This document shows, piece after piece, positions 1 through 6,259 of a stretch of 64,000 nucleotides of DNA (its first letter is position 1; every line of letters starts with the position of its first letter). The position numbers and the translations under genes were made by a program. Origin of the DNA: Clostridia bacterium (GTDB lineage: Bacteria > Bacillota > Clostridia > Oscillospirales > Acutalibacteraceae). The stretch is from assembly GCA_900767025.1 (NCBI GenBank), contig CAAFXS010000011.1:1-64000 (forward strand). Reading direction: 5' to 3'. The notes below the pieces were generated by a model. That model worked only from the letters and a program-made list of their open reading frames with translations. It was not told where the DNA came from and searched no databases.

Positions 1-55
1 GAACGCTGAGTTCTACAATAAAATCGTCCGACCTTGTTACCTTATTATAACAAAA

Positions 56-104
56 ATAAGCATAGCCTTCATACTGATTATTTTCAGTAATCTGCTATGC
101 TTAT
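56..104. repeat. Nested perfect hairpin in AT-rich left region
   Basis: Outer arms 56-65 and 95-104 are perfect 10-base inverted repeats. An inner 6-base pair of arms lies at 72-77 and 84-89. No T-run follows directly, so a terminator is only one option; the end of a small mobile element or a structured leader is equally possible. No gene is recognisable on either side. Confidence 0.5.
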
Positions 105-360
105 ATTGTACCAACAATAGGAAAGGGCGTTTTTGAAAATTTTTCTCATTTTGGGATAAGTAATCGGGCTAATAATAAATCTAGATTGTAGGCGATTTGT
201 GAGCATCATTTGGAAAGATAATGAGAACACGATAATGAAGAAAAACTACCCTAAATTGCCTTTATTTGCAAGGTCGATAAAGATTCAGGATAAAAGAGTA
301 TTCCAATTTTGTGCTTGAACTTTCTCAGTTTTAACTAAGGTTAACTAAGACAAGCAGAGC

Positions 361-411
361 GTTCGGCAGTCCGCCGAACACCTTTATTTGCGGGAAACCC
401 GCACCCCTTTT
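361..411. repeat. Tandem GC-rich hairpins (palindromic repeat, possible terminator)
   Basis: Two hairpins stand in tandem. Arms 361-367/373-379 have a 5-base loop, and arms 390-394/398-402 have an AAA loop. The second is followed by ACCCC and five Ts, so it could terminate transcription on the plus strand. The CGGGAAACCCG core reappears in the intergenic repeat near 37259-37277, which suggests a dispersed palindromic family. The rest of 1-430 shows no gene. Confidence 0.5.
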
Positions 412-431
412 TCGCTATAAAAATATTGTAG

Positions 432-460
432 TTGACTTACCATATCCTTTGCGGTATTGT
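432..460 (+). promoter_or_regulatory. Promoter of the small-ORF region
   Basis: TTGACT at 432-437 and TATTGT at 455-460 are separated by 17 bases. Transcription would start near 467. A small TTGCC/GGCAA hairpin (465-478) follows just downstream, before the first mini-ORF. Confidence 0.5.
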
Positions 461-504
461 GTGGTTGCCAAAAGGCAAAACAATATAAACCGAAAGGAAA
501 CACT

Positions 505-546
505 ATGAAAACTACAATTAAAACAAGGAATAAAATACAGAATTAA
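505..546 (+). CDS. 13-residue mini-ORF or gene remnant
   Basis: ATG at 505 lies six bases after a clear AAAGGAAA ribosome binding site and encodes 13 mostly basic and polar residues (MKTTIKTRNKIQN) before TAA. It sits between a plausible promoter (432-460) and a second small ORF (598-753). It could be a leader peptide for that ORF or the decayed start of a lost gene. No family was recognised, and its length gives no independent coding evidence. Confidence 0.3.
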   Translation: MKTTIKTRNKIQN

Positions 547-597
547 AGAAAGGATGAAACGGAAAACTAATATCAATTAACGAAAGAATGTTGCCAC

Positions 598-753
598 ATG
601 GCAACAAAGAAAATACTTGAATTTGAAAACATACCAATCGACAACAACGACTTCTTCATAAATAATGTACCGAAGGATATAGTAGATTCAATGGCGGAAT
701 TCATATATCCGTCAATACAAAAATACTTTAAAGAACAAAAGAATAAAGAATAA
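598..753 (+). CDS. Hypothetical small acidic/basic protein, 51 aa
   Basis: This is an open frame of 51 residues starting MATKKILEFENIPIDNNDFF and ending in a lysine-rich tail (KEQKNKE). No family, signal peptide or membrane segment is recognisable. Isoleucine is encoded mostly by ATA, unlike the rest of the window, which prefers ATT/ATC; with the high AT content this suggests foreign origin. The start codon is embedded in a perfect hairpin (590-595 with 600-605), so initiation may be controlled by RNA structure. A strong hairpin terminator (762-786) follows the stop by 8 bases. The complete unit of promoter, ORF and terminator supports a real gene, but coding is not proven. Confidence 0.5.
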   Translation: MATKKILEFENIPIDNNDFFINNVPKDIVDSMAEFIYPSIQKYFKEQKNKE

Positions 754-761
754 GAAAAAAT

Positions 762-786
762 GGCAGGTAGCATCACGCTACCTGCC
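762..786. terminator. Strong bidirectional hairpin after the small ORF
   Basis: Perfect 10-base arms 762-771 and 777-786 enclose a 5-base loop. On the minus strand the arm is followed by six Ts (755-760 read in reverse); on the plus strand only a weak T-rich stretch follows. It separates the small ORF from the tRNA gene. Confidence 0.65.
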
Positions 787-811
787 TAAACTATTTTCTA
801 ATCGGTAAATG

Positions 812-857
812 AAAAAGAAACCCGAATGTATCACCTATAATGGCAAAGTTCGGATTT
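812..857 (-). terminator. Terminator of the tRNA-Gln transcript
   Basis: On the minus strand the arms 849-856 and 819-826 pair (one mismatch) around a loop of about 22 bases. A T-rich run (complement of 812-820) follows. The hairpin lies immediately downstream of the tRNA 3' end. Confidence 0.5.
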
Positions 858-865
858 CTATTCAT

Positions 866-939
866 TGGCAGAGGTATAAGGATTCGAACCTTAAATGACG
901 GAGTCAGAGTCCGGAGTGTTACCGTTACACTATACCTCT
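866..939 (-). tRNA. tRNA-Gln (anticodon CUG)
   Basis: Read on the minus strand, the 7-base acceptor stem AGAGGTA pairs perfectly with TACCTCT, followed by discriminator G and an encoded CCA (866-868). The T-arm TAAGG/CCTTA closes the TTCGAAT loop. The anticodon loop CTCTGAC (903-909) gives anticodon CTG at 905-907, decoding CAG. The outermost anticodon-stem pair is a mismatch. A consensus promoter lies upstream and a terminator-like hairpin downstream, so it is transcribed alone. Confidence 0.92.
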
Positions 940-959
940 GTATCGCTTATTGCTGGGTA

Positions 960-988
960 ATTATAACACGATTACAGAGACTTGTCAA
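960..988 (-). promoter_or_regulatory. Consensus promoter of tRNA-Gln
   Basis: On the minus strand TTGACA (complement of 983-988) and TATAAT (complement of 960-965) are exactly 17 bases apart. The start would fall about 14 bases before the mature tRNA 5' end. Confidence 0.85.
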
Positions 989-1012
989 GTTTAATTTGAA
1001 GGATTTATAAAA

Positions 1013-1876
1013 TTATTTTTCAGGCATAGTATTTGTTTCAAATTCTATGCCGTTATCGGTGAAAGATGCTATAATTCCGTTTAAATCCGCGGTTGCGAGC
1101 ATTTGAGATTTTGCAATGTGCTTAAGCTTTGCTCTGACATCCGGGTGGACTCTTTTTGATTCGTTGCAGACGATGGCATAATCGGGGCTAAGTGCTTTTG
1201 CCCAACGGCAAGATGTAGAGCCTGTATATCCGTGGTGACCCACCTTGAGAATATCAACCTTGCCGATTTGCCTTGCAAGGCGTCTTTCGTCACCAGCCTT
1301 GTAGTTCAGGTCGCCTGCAAGTACGGTCTTATAATTACCTATCGTAACCAGCGAAACAACGGAGTTGACATTTTCACCGAATTTTATTGCTCTTTTTTTG
1401 TAGCTGCCGTTGAAAAACTTAACGGAAAAATCGCCGAGGTTGACTGTTTCGCCGTCAAAGCTTTCAACAAGCTCAACATTATTTTTCTTTACGGCATCAA
1501 CCATTTGGGAATATACCTCATAGTTATCCCAGTTTCGGCGTTCCATAATGAAAATATAGTTTTCTCGATAAGGCTTGAGATAAGCCGTTTTAACTGTTAT
1601 ACAGGGATGATTGATAACAGTGTCAAATCCGCCGATATGGTCGCTGTGGCAATGGGTTCCAAGTACAAATTCAATATTAACTTTTCCGTGGGCGTCGCTG
1701 AAATTACTGATAAGATAATCCACAACCTTATCCTCGTAGCCCGGGAGATTAAGCCTTGGCTTGTCGGCAGGGAAGTCCGTGTCCTCTGCGGCGTCAATCA
1801 TAGCAATTTTTCCGTGACTCTCAAGAATAATACAGTCGGAGTGACCCGTGTTCAAAAAATGAATTTTTCCTTCCAT
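1013..1876 (-). CDS. Metallo-beta-lactamase-fold hydrolase, ComEC C-terminal-like
   Basis: This 287-residue protein has the metal-binding motif HCHSDH at residues 75-80, followed by GG, a second metal-ligand region around AGDLN (about 192) and a GHHG motif further on. This is the layout of the free-standing metallo-beta-lactamase domain related to the C-terminal domain of the competence protein ComEC. No signal peptide or membrane segment is visible, so it is probably cytoplasmic. It is the last gene of a minus-strand group: its ATG follows the HAD stop by one base and its GAGGTG ribosome binding site lies inside the HAD gene end. A close paralogue with an added membrane anchor sits at 36149-37138. 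The substrate is unknown; a phosphodiesterase or nuclease role would be a guess. Confidence 0.85.
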   Translation of the reverse strand: MEGKIHFLNTGHSDCIILESHGKIAMIDAAEDTDFPADKPRLNLPGYEDKVVDYLISNFSDAHGKVNIEFVLGTHCHSDHIGGFDTVINHPCITVKTAYLKPYRENYIFIMERRNWDNYEVYSQMVDAVKKNNVELVESFDGETVNLGDFSVKFFNGSYKKRAIKFGENVNSVVSLVTIGNYKTVLAGDLNYKAGDERRLARQIGKVDILKVGHHGYTGSTSCRWAKALSPDYAIVCNESKRVHPDVRAKLKHIAKSQMLATADLNGIIASFTDNGIEFETNTMPEK

Positions 1877-1877
1877 A

Positions 1878-2705
1878 TCACACCTCTAATATGTTTTCCA
1901 AAATGTATTTTGCAATATGTTCATTGTTGGTGCAAACAGTTTTGTCCGCGTGTTTTTTTACTTCCTCACAGGCATTGCCGGCTGAAAGTGCCAAGCCGGA
2001 GAAATCAAACATTGAAAAATCGTTGGGGCTGTCTCCCACACAGATAACATTTTCACTGCTTATCCTAAGATAATCGCAAAGCCTTTCAAGCGCAACACCC
2101 TTCAAAACGCTTTTTGAGGTTATCTCAATATTGTTTTCCATTGATGTTGTGAACTGAATTTCATCCATATTTTCAAGCAGCTTTGCATATTCACTGCGCT
2201 GTGCCTGATCTCTGAAAAATATGTTAAACAGCTCGATTTTTTCACAGCCTTCAATGTAGCTTTCCAGGTTGTCAACACCGATTCTTGTTTGGTCAATTAC
2301 ACTGCGGTAGTCCTCATCAACCCTATAGTATTCGTATGACTCGTTGTTGAGATTTTGTTTTTCGGTAACCGGGTGACCGTCCTGGTAAATCTCTGTCATA
2401 ACACTGAAGGGCTTTAAAAGGTTATAAAGCTTTAAGGCTGTTTTTCTGTCAATGTATTTTGAAAAAAGCTCGGTATCATTTTTCCTGTCGCACGCCACAG
2501 CGCCGTCTGAAAAAACGATATACCTTATGTCACTGCAATTAAGAAGTTCTTTTGGAATTTCATAGAGCGTTCTGCCGGTTACCAGGGCAAATATAATCCC
2601 TTTTTGTGTTATCCTGCCGATAGCATCTAAATTTTCCCTGCTGACCCTTGAGTCGTCCTGTAGGAGCGTTCCGTCAAGGTCACAGGCAATGAGCTTGTAT
2701 TTCAT
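1878..2705 (-). CDS. HAD-superfamily Cof-type sugar-phosphatase-like hydrolase
   Basis: The N-terminal DLDGT (residues 9-13, nucleophile Asp9 and acid Asp11) and the late GDSPNDFSMF motif are the first and last HAD motifs. The roughly 275-residue length with a cap between them matches the Cof/YidA type, which dephosphorylates sugar phosphates and similar small metabolites in the cytoplasm. An upstream GTG (2714) is in frame, but the AGGTG ribosome binding site is spaced correctly for ATG at 2705, so that start is chosen. It lies between gtrA-like and metallo-beta-lactamase genes on one transcript. The exact substrate cannot be told. Confidence 0.88.
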   Translation of the reverse strand: MKYKLIACDLDGTLLQDDSRVSRENLDAIGRITQKGIIFALVTGRTLYEIPKELLNCSDIRYIVFSDGAVACDRKNDTELFSKYIDRKTALKLYNLLKPFSVMTEIYQDGHPVTEKQNLNNESYEYYRVDEDYRSVIDQTRIGVDNLESYIEGCEKIELFNIFFRDQAQRSEYAKLLENMDEIQFTTSMENNIEITSKSVLKGVALERLCDYLRISSENVICVGDSPNDFSMFDFSGLALSAGNACEEVKKHADKTVCTNNEHIAKYILENILEV

Positions 2706-2720
2706 ATTTTTCACCTGCTT

Positions 2721-3245
2721 TTATGATTTTTTCTTTCTGTGTATTACAAATCTGTTCAGCGGATAGGTCCAGATTGTAGGAACTGTCATTACCACAAGCT
2801 TTGTCAGCATTACAATAAATACACTGTCATAGCCCTTGTTCTGTATAACTGTGCCGAGAAATGCTCCGAACCAAGTGTTAAAGGCGATTGTGCAAACAAC
2901 CATAATGGTGTAAAGCACTGTTGAAAGAACAGGATTTGCGTCCGCCTTAAAGGTGAGCTTTCGGTTCATAACATACGCGGCGGCATAACCGATTACAGCC
3001 GAGATAAAATAACTGTACATATATCCCTTGTATTCGATTCCGAGAAATGCCAAAACTGCATTGTCGGTAACCGGCACCTGATTAAGCGAGCGGAAAACGC
3101 CGTATTGCAGAACTGCAAAAACCGCAAGTTCTAAAACAGAGGTGCTTGCACCCGTGAATGCGAATTTGATAAATTTCCAAATTTCTGCGTGCTTTTGTGT
3201 AAAACTAACTAAGCTGTCTTTAAAATTTTTCTTTTCGTTTTCCAT
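2721..3245 (-). CDS. GtrA-family membrane protein
   Basis: This 174-residue protein has four predicted hydrophobic segments, a hydrophilic start, and the early phrase KFIKFAFTGASTSVLELAVF typical of the GtrA family. Members are thought to move lipid-linked sugars across the membrane or to assist cell-surface glycosylation. It is the first gene of the minus-strand group with HAD and metallo-beta-lactamase genes. The intergenic stretch to yitT holds a strong promoter for the other strand only. Family assignment is fairly firm; its substrate is not. Confidence 0.82.
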   Translation of the reverse strand: MENEKKNFKDSLVSFTQKHAEIWKFIKFAFTGASTSVLELAVFAVLQYGVFRSLNQVPVTDNAVLAFLGIEYKGYMYSYFISAVIGYAAAYVMNRKLTFKADANPVLSTVLYTIMVVCTIAFNTWFGAFLGTVIQNKGYDSVFIVMLTKLVVMTVPTIWTYPLNRFVIHRKKKS

Positions 3246-3284
3246 ATAATTTTCCTGTTGTAAAAATGTATTATTTAAGTCTGA

Positions 3285-3313
3285 TTGACAAAAAAATTCT
3301 TGTTTGCTATAAT
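3285..3313 (+). promoter_or_regulatory. Consensus promoter of the YitT gene
   Basis: TTGACA at 3285-3290 and TATAAT at 3308-3313 are 17 bases apart, a full consensus sigma-A promoter about 28 bases before the GTG start. Confidence 0.88.
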
Positions 3314-3348
3314 TCTTCAGGTAATAAGGGAAAAGGAGGCTCGCCTCG

Positions 3349-4230
3349 GTGAAGCTGTTTTCAAAGGACGGATATCTTCCGCTTAAATCTATAGGTCTTA
3401 TGTTTGCAGGCTCGCTGATATATTCACTTGCAATGAATTTGCTTATTATTCCTGCCGGAATGTACAGCGGCGGAATACTTGGAATTGCACAGCTTATCAG
3501 AGAGCTTTTGGCAAGCTTTAATATTGTTTTTGACAGTGTTGATATTTCCGGCGTAATTTATTTTGCAATTAATGTTCCTCTTCTTGTTTTGGCTTATAAA
3601 AGCCTTGGCAAAGGGTTCTTCCTCAAAACCATAGTCTGCACTGTTTTTTATACCGTTTTTCTCACATTCATACCTGTGCCGAATTCGCCTGTGCTCAGTG
3701 ATACCATTGTATGCTGCCTGGCAGGCGGTGTTCTGTCGGGAATAGGTATCGGAATGACACTGTTTTCCGGCGGCTGCGGAGGAGGAGAGGAAATTATTTC
3801 CGTTTATCTTACAACAAAGCACTCCTCGTTGAGCGTAGGTAAAATCACACTTTTTATCAACATTTTTGTTTTCGGATGCTGTGCCGTGTTCTTCGACCTT
3901 TCCGTTGCGGTATATTCCATTATTTATTCTGCACTTTCAAGCATTGCGCTTGATAAAATACATTTTCAGAACATTACCATGGATATGTTTATTATATCCA
4001 AAAGAAACGATATTGAAAAAATTGTGTATGACACCGTAAAAAGAGGAGCCACAAGGATTAACGCCAAGGGCGGTTATTCCGGTGAGGATACGAATATGTA
4101 TCTGGTTGTTCTGTCCAAAAACGAATCTCTTATTCTAAAGCGTGAGCTTCAGTCAGTTGACCCGGACGCCTTTATCCTTATTCACGATGATGTTGATGTG
4201 GAGGGCAATTTTGAAATGAGGCTCCATTAA
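3349..4230 (+). CDS. YitT family membrane protein (DUF161 plus DUF2179)
   Basis: This 293-residue protein has about five or six hydrophobic segments in its first 200 residues, with glycine-rich phrases such as SGGILGIAQLI and GGCGGGEEII. A soluble C-terminal domain of about 80 residues (DUF2179, including a TRINAKGGYSG stretch) follows. This is the usual YitT architecture, possibly a transporter with a ligand-sensing tail. The start is GTG, placed nine bases after a strong AGGAGG. It is monocistronic under its own consensus promoter and ends convergently with the esterase gene. Confidence 0.9.
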   Translation: MKLFSKDGYLPLKSIGLMFAGSLIYSLAMNLLIIPAGMYSGGILGIAQLIRELLASFNIVFDSVDISGVIYFAINVPLLVLAYKSLGKGFFLKTIVCTVFYTVFLTFIPVPNSPVLSDTIVCCLAGGVLSGIGIGMTLFSGGCGGGEEIISVYLTTKHSSLSVGKITLFINIFVFGCCAVFFDLSVAVYSIIYSALSSIALDKIHFQNITMDMFIISKRNDIEKIVYDTVKRGATRINAKGGYSGEDTNMYLVVLSKNESLILKRELQSVDPDAFILIHDDVDVEGNFEMRLH

Positions 4231-4260
4231 TACCGCAGTTAATGTCTGTGTTACAAAAAA

Positions 4261-4321
4261 TACCTTCCTTTATTGATTGTGAGTATAAAACTTCACTGTT
4301 AAAATCCAATAAAAGGAAGGT
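4261..4321. terminator. Possible bidirectional terminator between convergent genes
   Basis: Arms 4261-4270 and 4312-4321 are a perfect 10-base inverted repeat with a 41-base loop. It lies between the stops of the converging yitT and esterase genes, but T-runs are weak. Confidence 0.35.
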
Positions 4322-4359
4322 AAAATCTTTGTAAAATTTATATTAGCCTGATATTTCCT

Positions 4360-5484
4360 TTAAGCCGGAGCTTTTTCGGCTATTTTTTCTCTGTAAAAAT
4401 CCACTGCGTCGTCAATGGTTTGGGTGCCGATTTCGTCAAAGGGCTCAAGTACGCTGAAAACATGAGGCAGGCTTTTGCCGTTGAATTTTTCGTAATCCTT
4501 AAGTACAACCTCAACGCCCTTGCTTTCAAGCCTTTCTGCGGTGTGCAGTGTTTGGCTGTGAGCCATTGAATCACCGCTGCTTGTAATAAGATATGTAGGA
4601 GGCATCTTGGCGTAATCAATGATTTCGTCAAGGTTCATATATTCGTAGGTAGGCTTATTCTTGTAATCCTTTCCCCAAAGAGCCTTGGTATAAACGCTCA
4701 TTGCACCGTCCTTCATATTTGCAACAGGGGAGGTGAGTAAAAGAGCGGTAATGTCCAATCCTGCGTCAACGGTATCAAAAATTTCTCTAAGCTCAGGGCT
4801 TTGAATAAGAACTGCCGAGTAAGCCGCAAGCTGACCGCCTGCCGAGTCACCTGTGAGCATTATATTTTCCGTATCACAGGGGTAGTCAGCCATATTTTCG
4901 CCTATCCATTTAAGTGCAAGGGCACAGTCCTGTATTTGCTCGTTAACAGTAACATCGGGCACAAGACGGTAGCTGATATTGAACACAACAAAGCCTCTGT
5001 CTGCAAGGCTTTTGCAGTAGTATTCGTTTAAATTTTTGTCGGCGTACATCCATCCGCCGCCGTGAATGTCAATGATAACAGGCAGCTTTTCCGTAGTGTT
5101 TTCGGGGTAGTATACATCAAGCAAATGGTACCTGTTTCCGTCGTCAAGATAGGGGATATCCTTAACCTCCTCAACAACAGGCGGAGTTTGCTTTTCGTGC
5201 TTTTTGGCATCGCCGTCATTTATGAAACGCCACACCATCTGCATTATTTTCACAACAGGATTTTTTTCAAGTCCCTCTGCGCTTTCGCTTTTGTAATCAA
5301 TGCTTTCCGATGTAATCATACCGCCTACGGCAACTGCCTTATCCGAGCTTTCGTCCACGGGTCTTGTTACAACTGTGATGAAAATTGTTGCCACTATGGC
5401 AATTACCAGTAAAATGCTTATAATTATTCCTATCATTTTCAGTGCTTTATGCTTACTCTTGGTTTCCTTTTGCTTAACCGGCAT
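4360..5484 (-). CDS. Membrane-anchored alpha/beta hydrolase (carboxylesterase/lipase-like)
   Basis: This 374-residue protein starts with a basic stretch and one membrane segment (about residues 17-40), then a linker of roughly 70 residues, then an alpha/beta-hydrolase domain. Visible are HGGGW (141-145, oxyanion hole), GDSAGG (212-217, nucleophile Ser214), Asp305 and His341 as the likely remaining triad. This pattern fits the hormone-sensitive-lipase/BD-FAE type of esterase, here facing the outside. Such enzymes deacetylate or deacylate small esters and sugar esters; the substrate is not deducible. The gene has a perfect consensus promoter and a TCCTCC-complement ribosome binding site. Confidence 0.88.
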   Translation of the reverse strand: MPVKQKETKSKHKALKMIGIIISILLVIAIVATIFITVVTRPVDESSDKAVAVGGMITSESIDYKSESAEGLEKNPVVKIMQMVWRFINDGDAKKHEKQTPPVVEEVKDIPYLDDGNRYHLLDVYYPENTTEKLPVIIDIHGGGWMYADKNLNEYYCKSLADRGFVVFNISYRLVPDVTVNEQIQDCALALKWIGENMADYPCDTENIMLTGDSAGGQLAAYSAVLIQSPELREIFDTVDAGLDITALLLTSPVANMKDGAMSVYTKALWGKDYKNKPTYEYMNLDEIIDYAKMPPTYLITSSGDSMAHSQTLHTAERLESKGVEVVLKDYEKFNGKSLPHVFSVLEPFDEIGTQTIDDAVDFYREKIAEKAPA

Positions 5485-5513
5485 AGCATTTCCTCCGTTT
5501 ATGTTATGTAAAA

Positions 5514-5542
5514 ATTATATCAAAAGCAGAGGTTACTGTCAA
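5514..5542 (-). promoter_or_regulatory. Consensus promoter of the esterase gene
   Basis: On the minus strand TTGACA (complement of 5537-5542) and TATAAT (complement of 5514-5519) are 17 bases apart. It lies back to back with the PPTase promoter. Confidence 0.85.
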
Positions 5543-5549
5543 TTTTTTC

Positions 5550-5578
5550 TTTACCTTGGAATTTCTTTATGATATTAT
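5550..5578 (+). promoter_or_regulatory. Promoter of the phosphopantetheinyl transferase gene
   Basis: TTTACC (5550-5555) and TATTAT (5573-5578) are 17 bases apart, close to consensus. Only seven bases separate it from the divergent esterase promoter, so the two may compete for polymerase. Confidence 0.6.
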
Positions 5579-5608
5579 GAAATCATCAGCTAACGGAGTA
5601 TGATAACA

Positions 5609-6220
5609 GTGAATTATGATTTTGAGGCAGTGAATATCAATGAACTGCTTTGCGGTGATTTTGATAAACAGCTTTCGGAAATATCTTCCTTCCGTCGTGA
5701 ACGGGTGAATTCTTATTCCAGGCAGGAGGATAAAAATCTGTGCCTTGCAGCATCACTGCTTTTGGGCAGGGTGCTGGGCAGAAACGGAATGTGTGAAAAG
5801 GAGCTTTCCTACGCCGTAAGTGACAATGGTAAGCCGTATTTTTTAAATTTACCTAATATACACTTCAGTATTTCTCATTCGGGTGAATATGCAGCGGCTT
5901 GCATTGCAGACAGGGAAATAGGCTGTGATATTCAAAAAATCACAGATGTTGACCTGAACATTGCCAAACGGTTTTTCACGCAAAAAGAAAACGAATATAT
6001 TAGTGCCTGCCAAGACAAAAAGGACGCATTTTTTCGCTTGTGGGTGTTTAAGGAAAGCTTTGCAAAAGCAACCGGCAGGGGACTTGTGCCCTGTTTGAGC
6101 AGTGTTGAAATTCATTCTTTAGAAGATAAACCCTTTGCTTTTTTTGAAAATGAAAAATATCTGTTTTTTGAAAAGAACATTTGCAACGGCTGCAAATGTG
6201 CAGTGTGCGTAAAAGAATAA
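5609..6220 (+). CDS. 4'-phosphopantetheinyl transferase, Sfp type
   Basis: The enzyme moves the phosphopantetheine arm of coenzyme A to a serine on a carrier protein. Seen are FSISHSG, the Mg-binding GCDIQ and the WVFKESFAKATGRGL signature with its W..KE triad. The length of about 203 residues fits the Sfp class, which usually serves peptide/polyketide synthases or acts broadly. No carrier protein or synthase is visible in this window. An ATG at 5600 is in frame but lies one base after the GGAG ribosome binding site; GTG at 5609 has ten-base spacing and is preferred. Monocistronic, followed by a strong terminator. Confidence 0.92.
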   Translation: MNYDFEAVNINELLCGDFDKQLSEISSFRRERVNSYSRQEDKNLCLAASLLLGRVLGRNGMCEKELSYAVSDNGKPYFLNLPNIHFSISHSGEYAAACIADREIGCDIQKITDVDLNIAKRFFTQKENEYISACQDKKDAFFRLWVFKESFAKATGRGLVPCLSSVEIHSLEDKPFAFFENEKYLFFEKNICNGCKCAVCVKE

Positions 6221-6255
6221 AGCCTTACGGATTGTGATAACCCGTAAGGCTTTTT
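6221..6255. terminator. Bidirectional intrinsic terminator
   Basis: Arms 6221-6230 and 6242-6251 are perfectly complementary with an 11-base loop and a T-run to 6255. A-rich sequence on the left arm side allows use by the convergent GH2 gene as well. Confidence 0.85.
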
Positions 6256-6259
6256 GATA

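Noticed and set aside
1232..2047. 271-residue open frame on the plus strand
   Set aside because: It lies antisense to the metallo-beta-lactamase and HAD genes, has no ribosome binding site and resembles no protein family.
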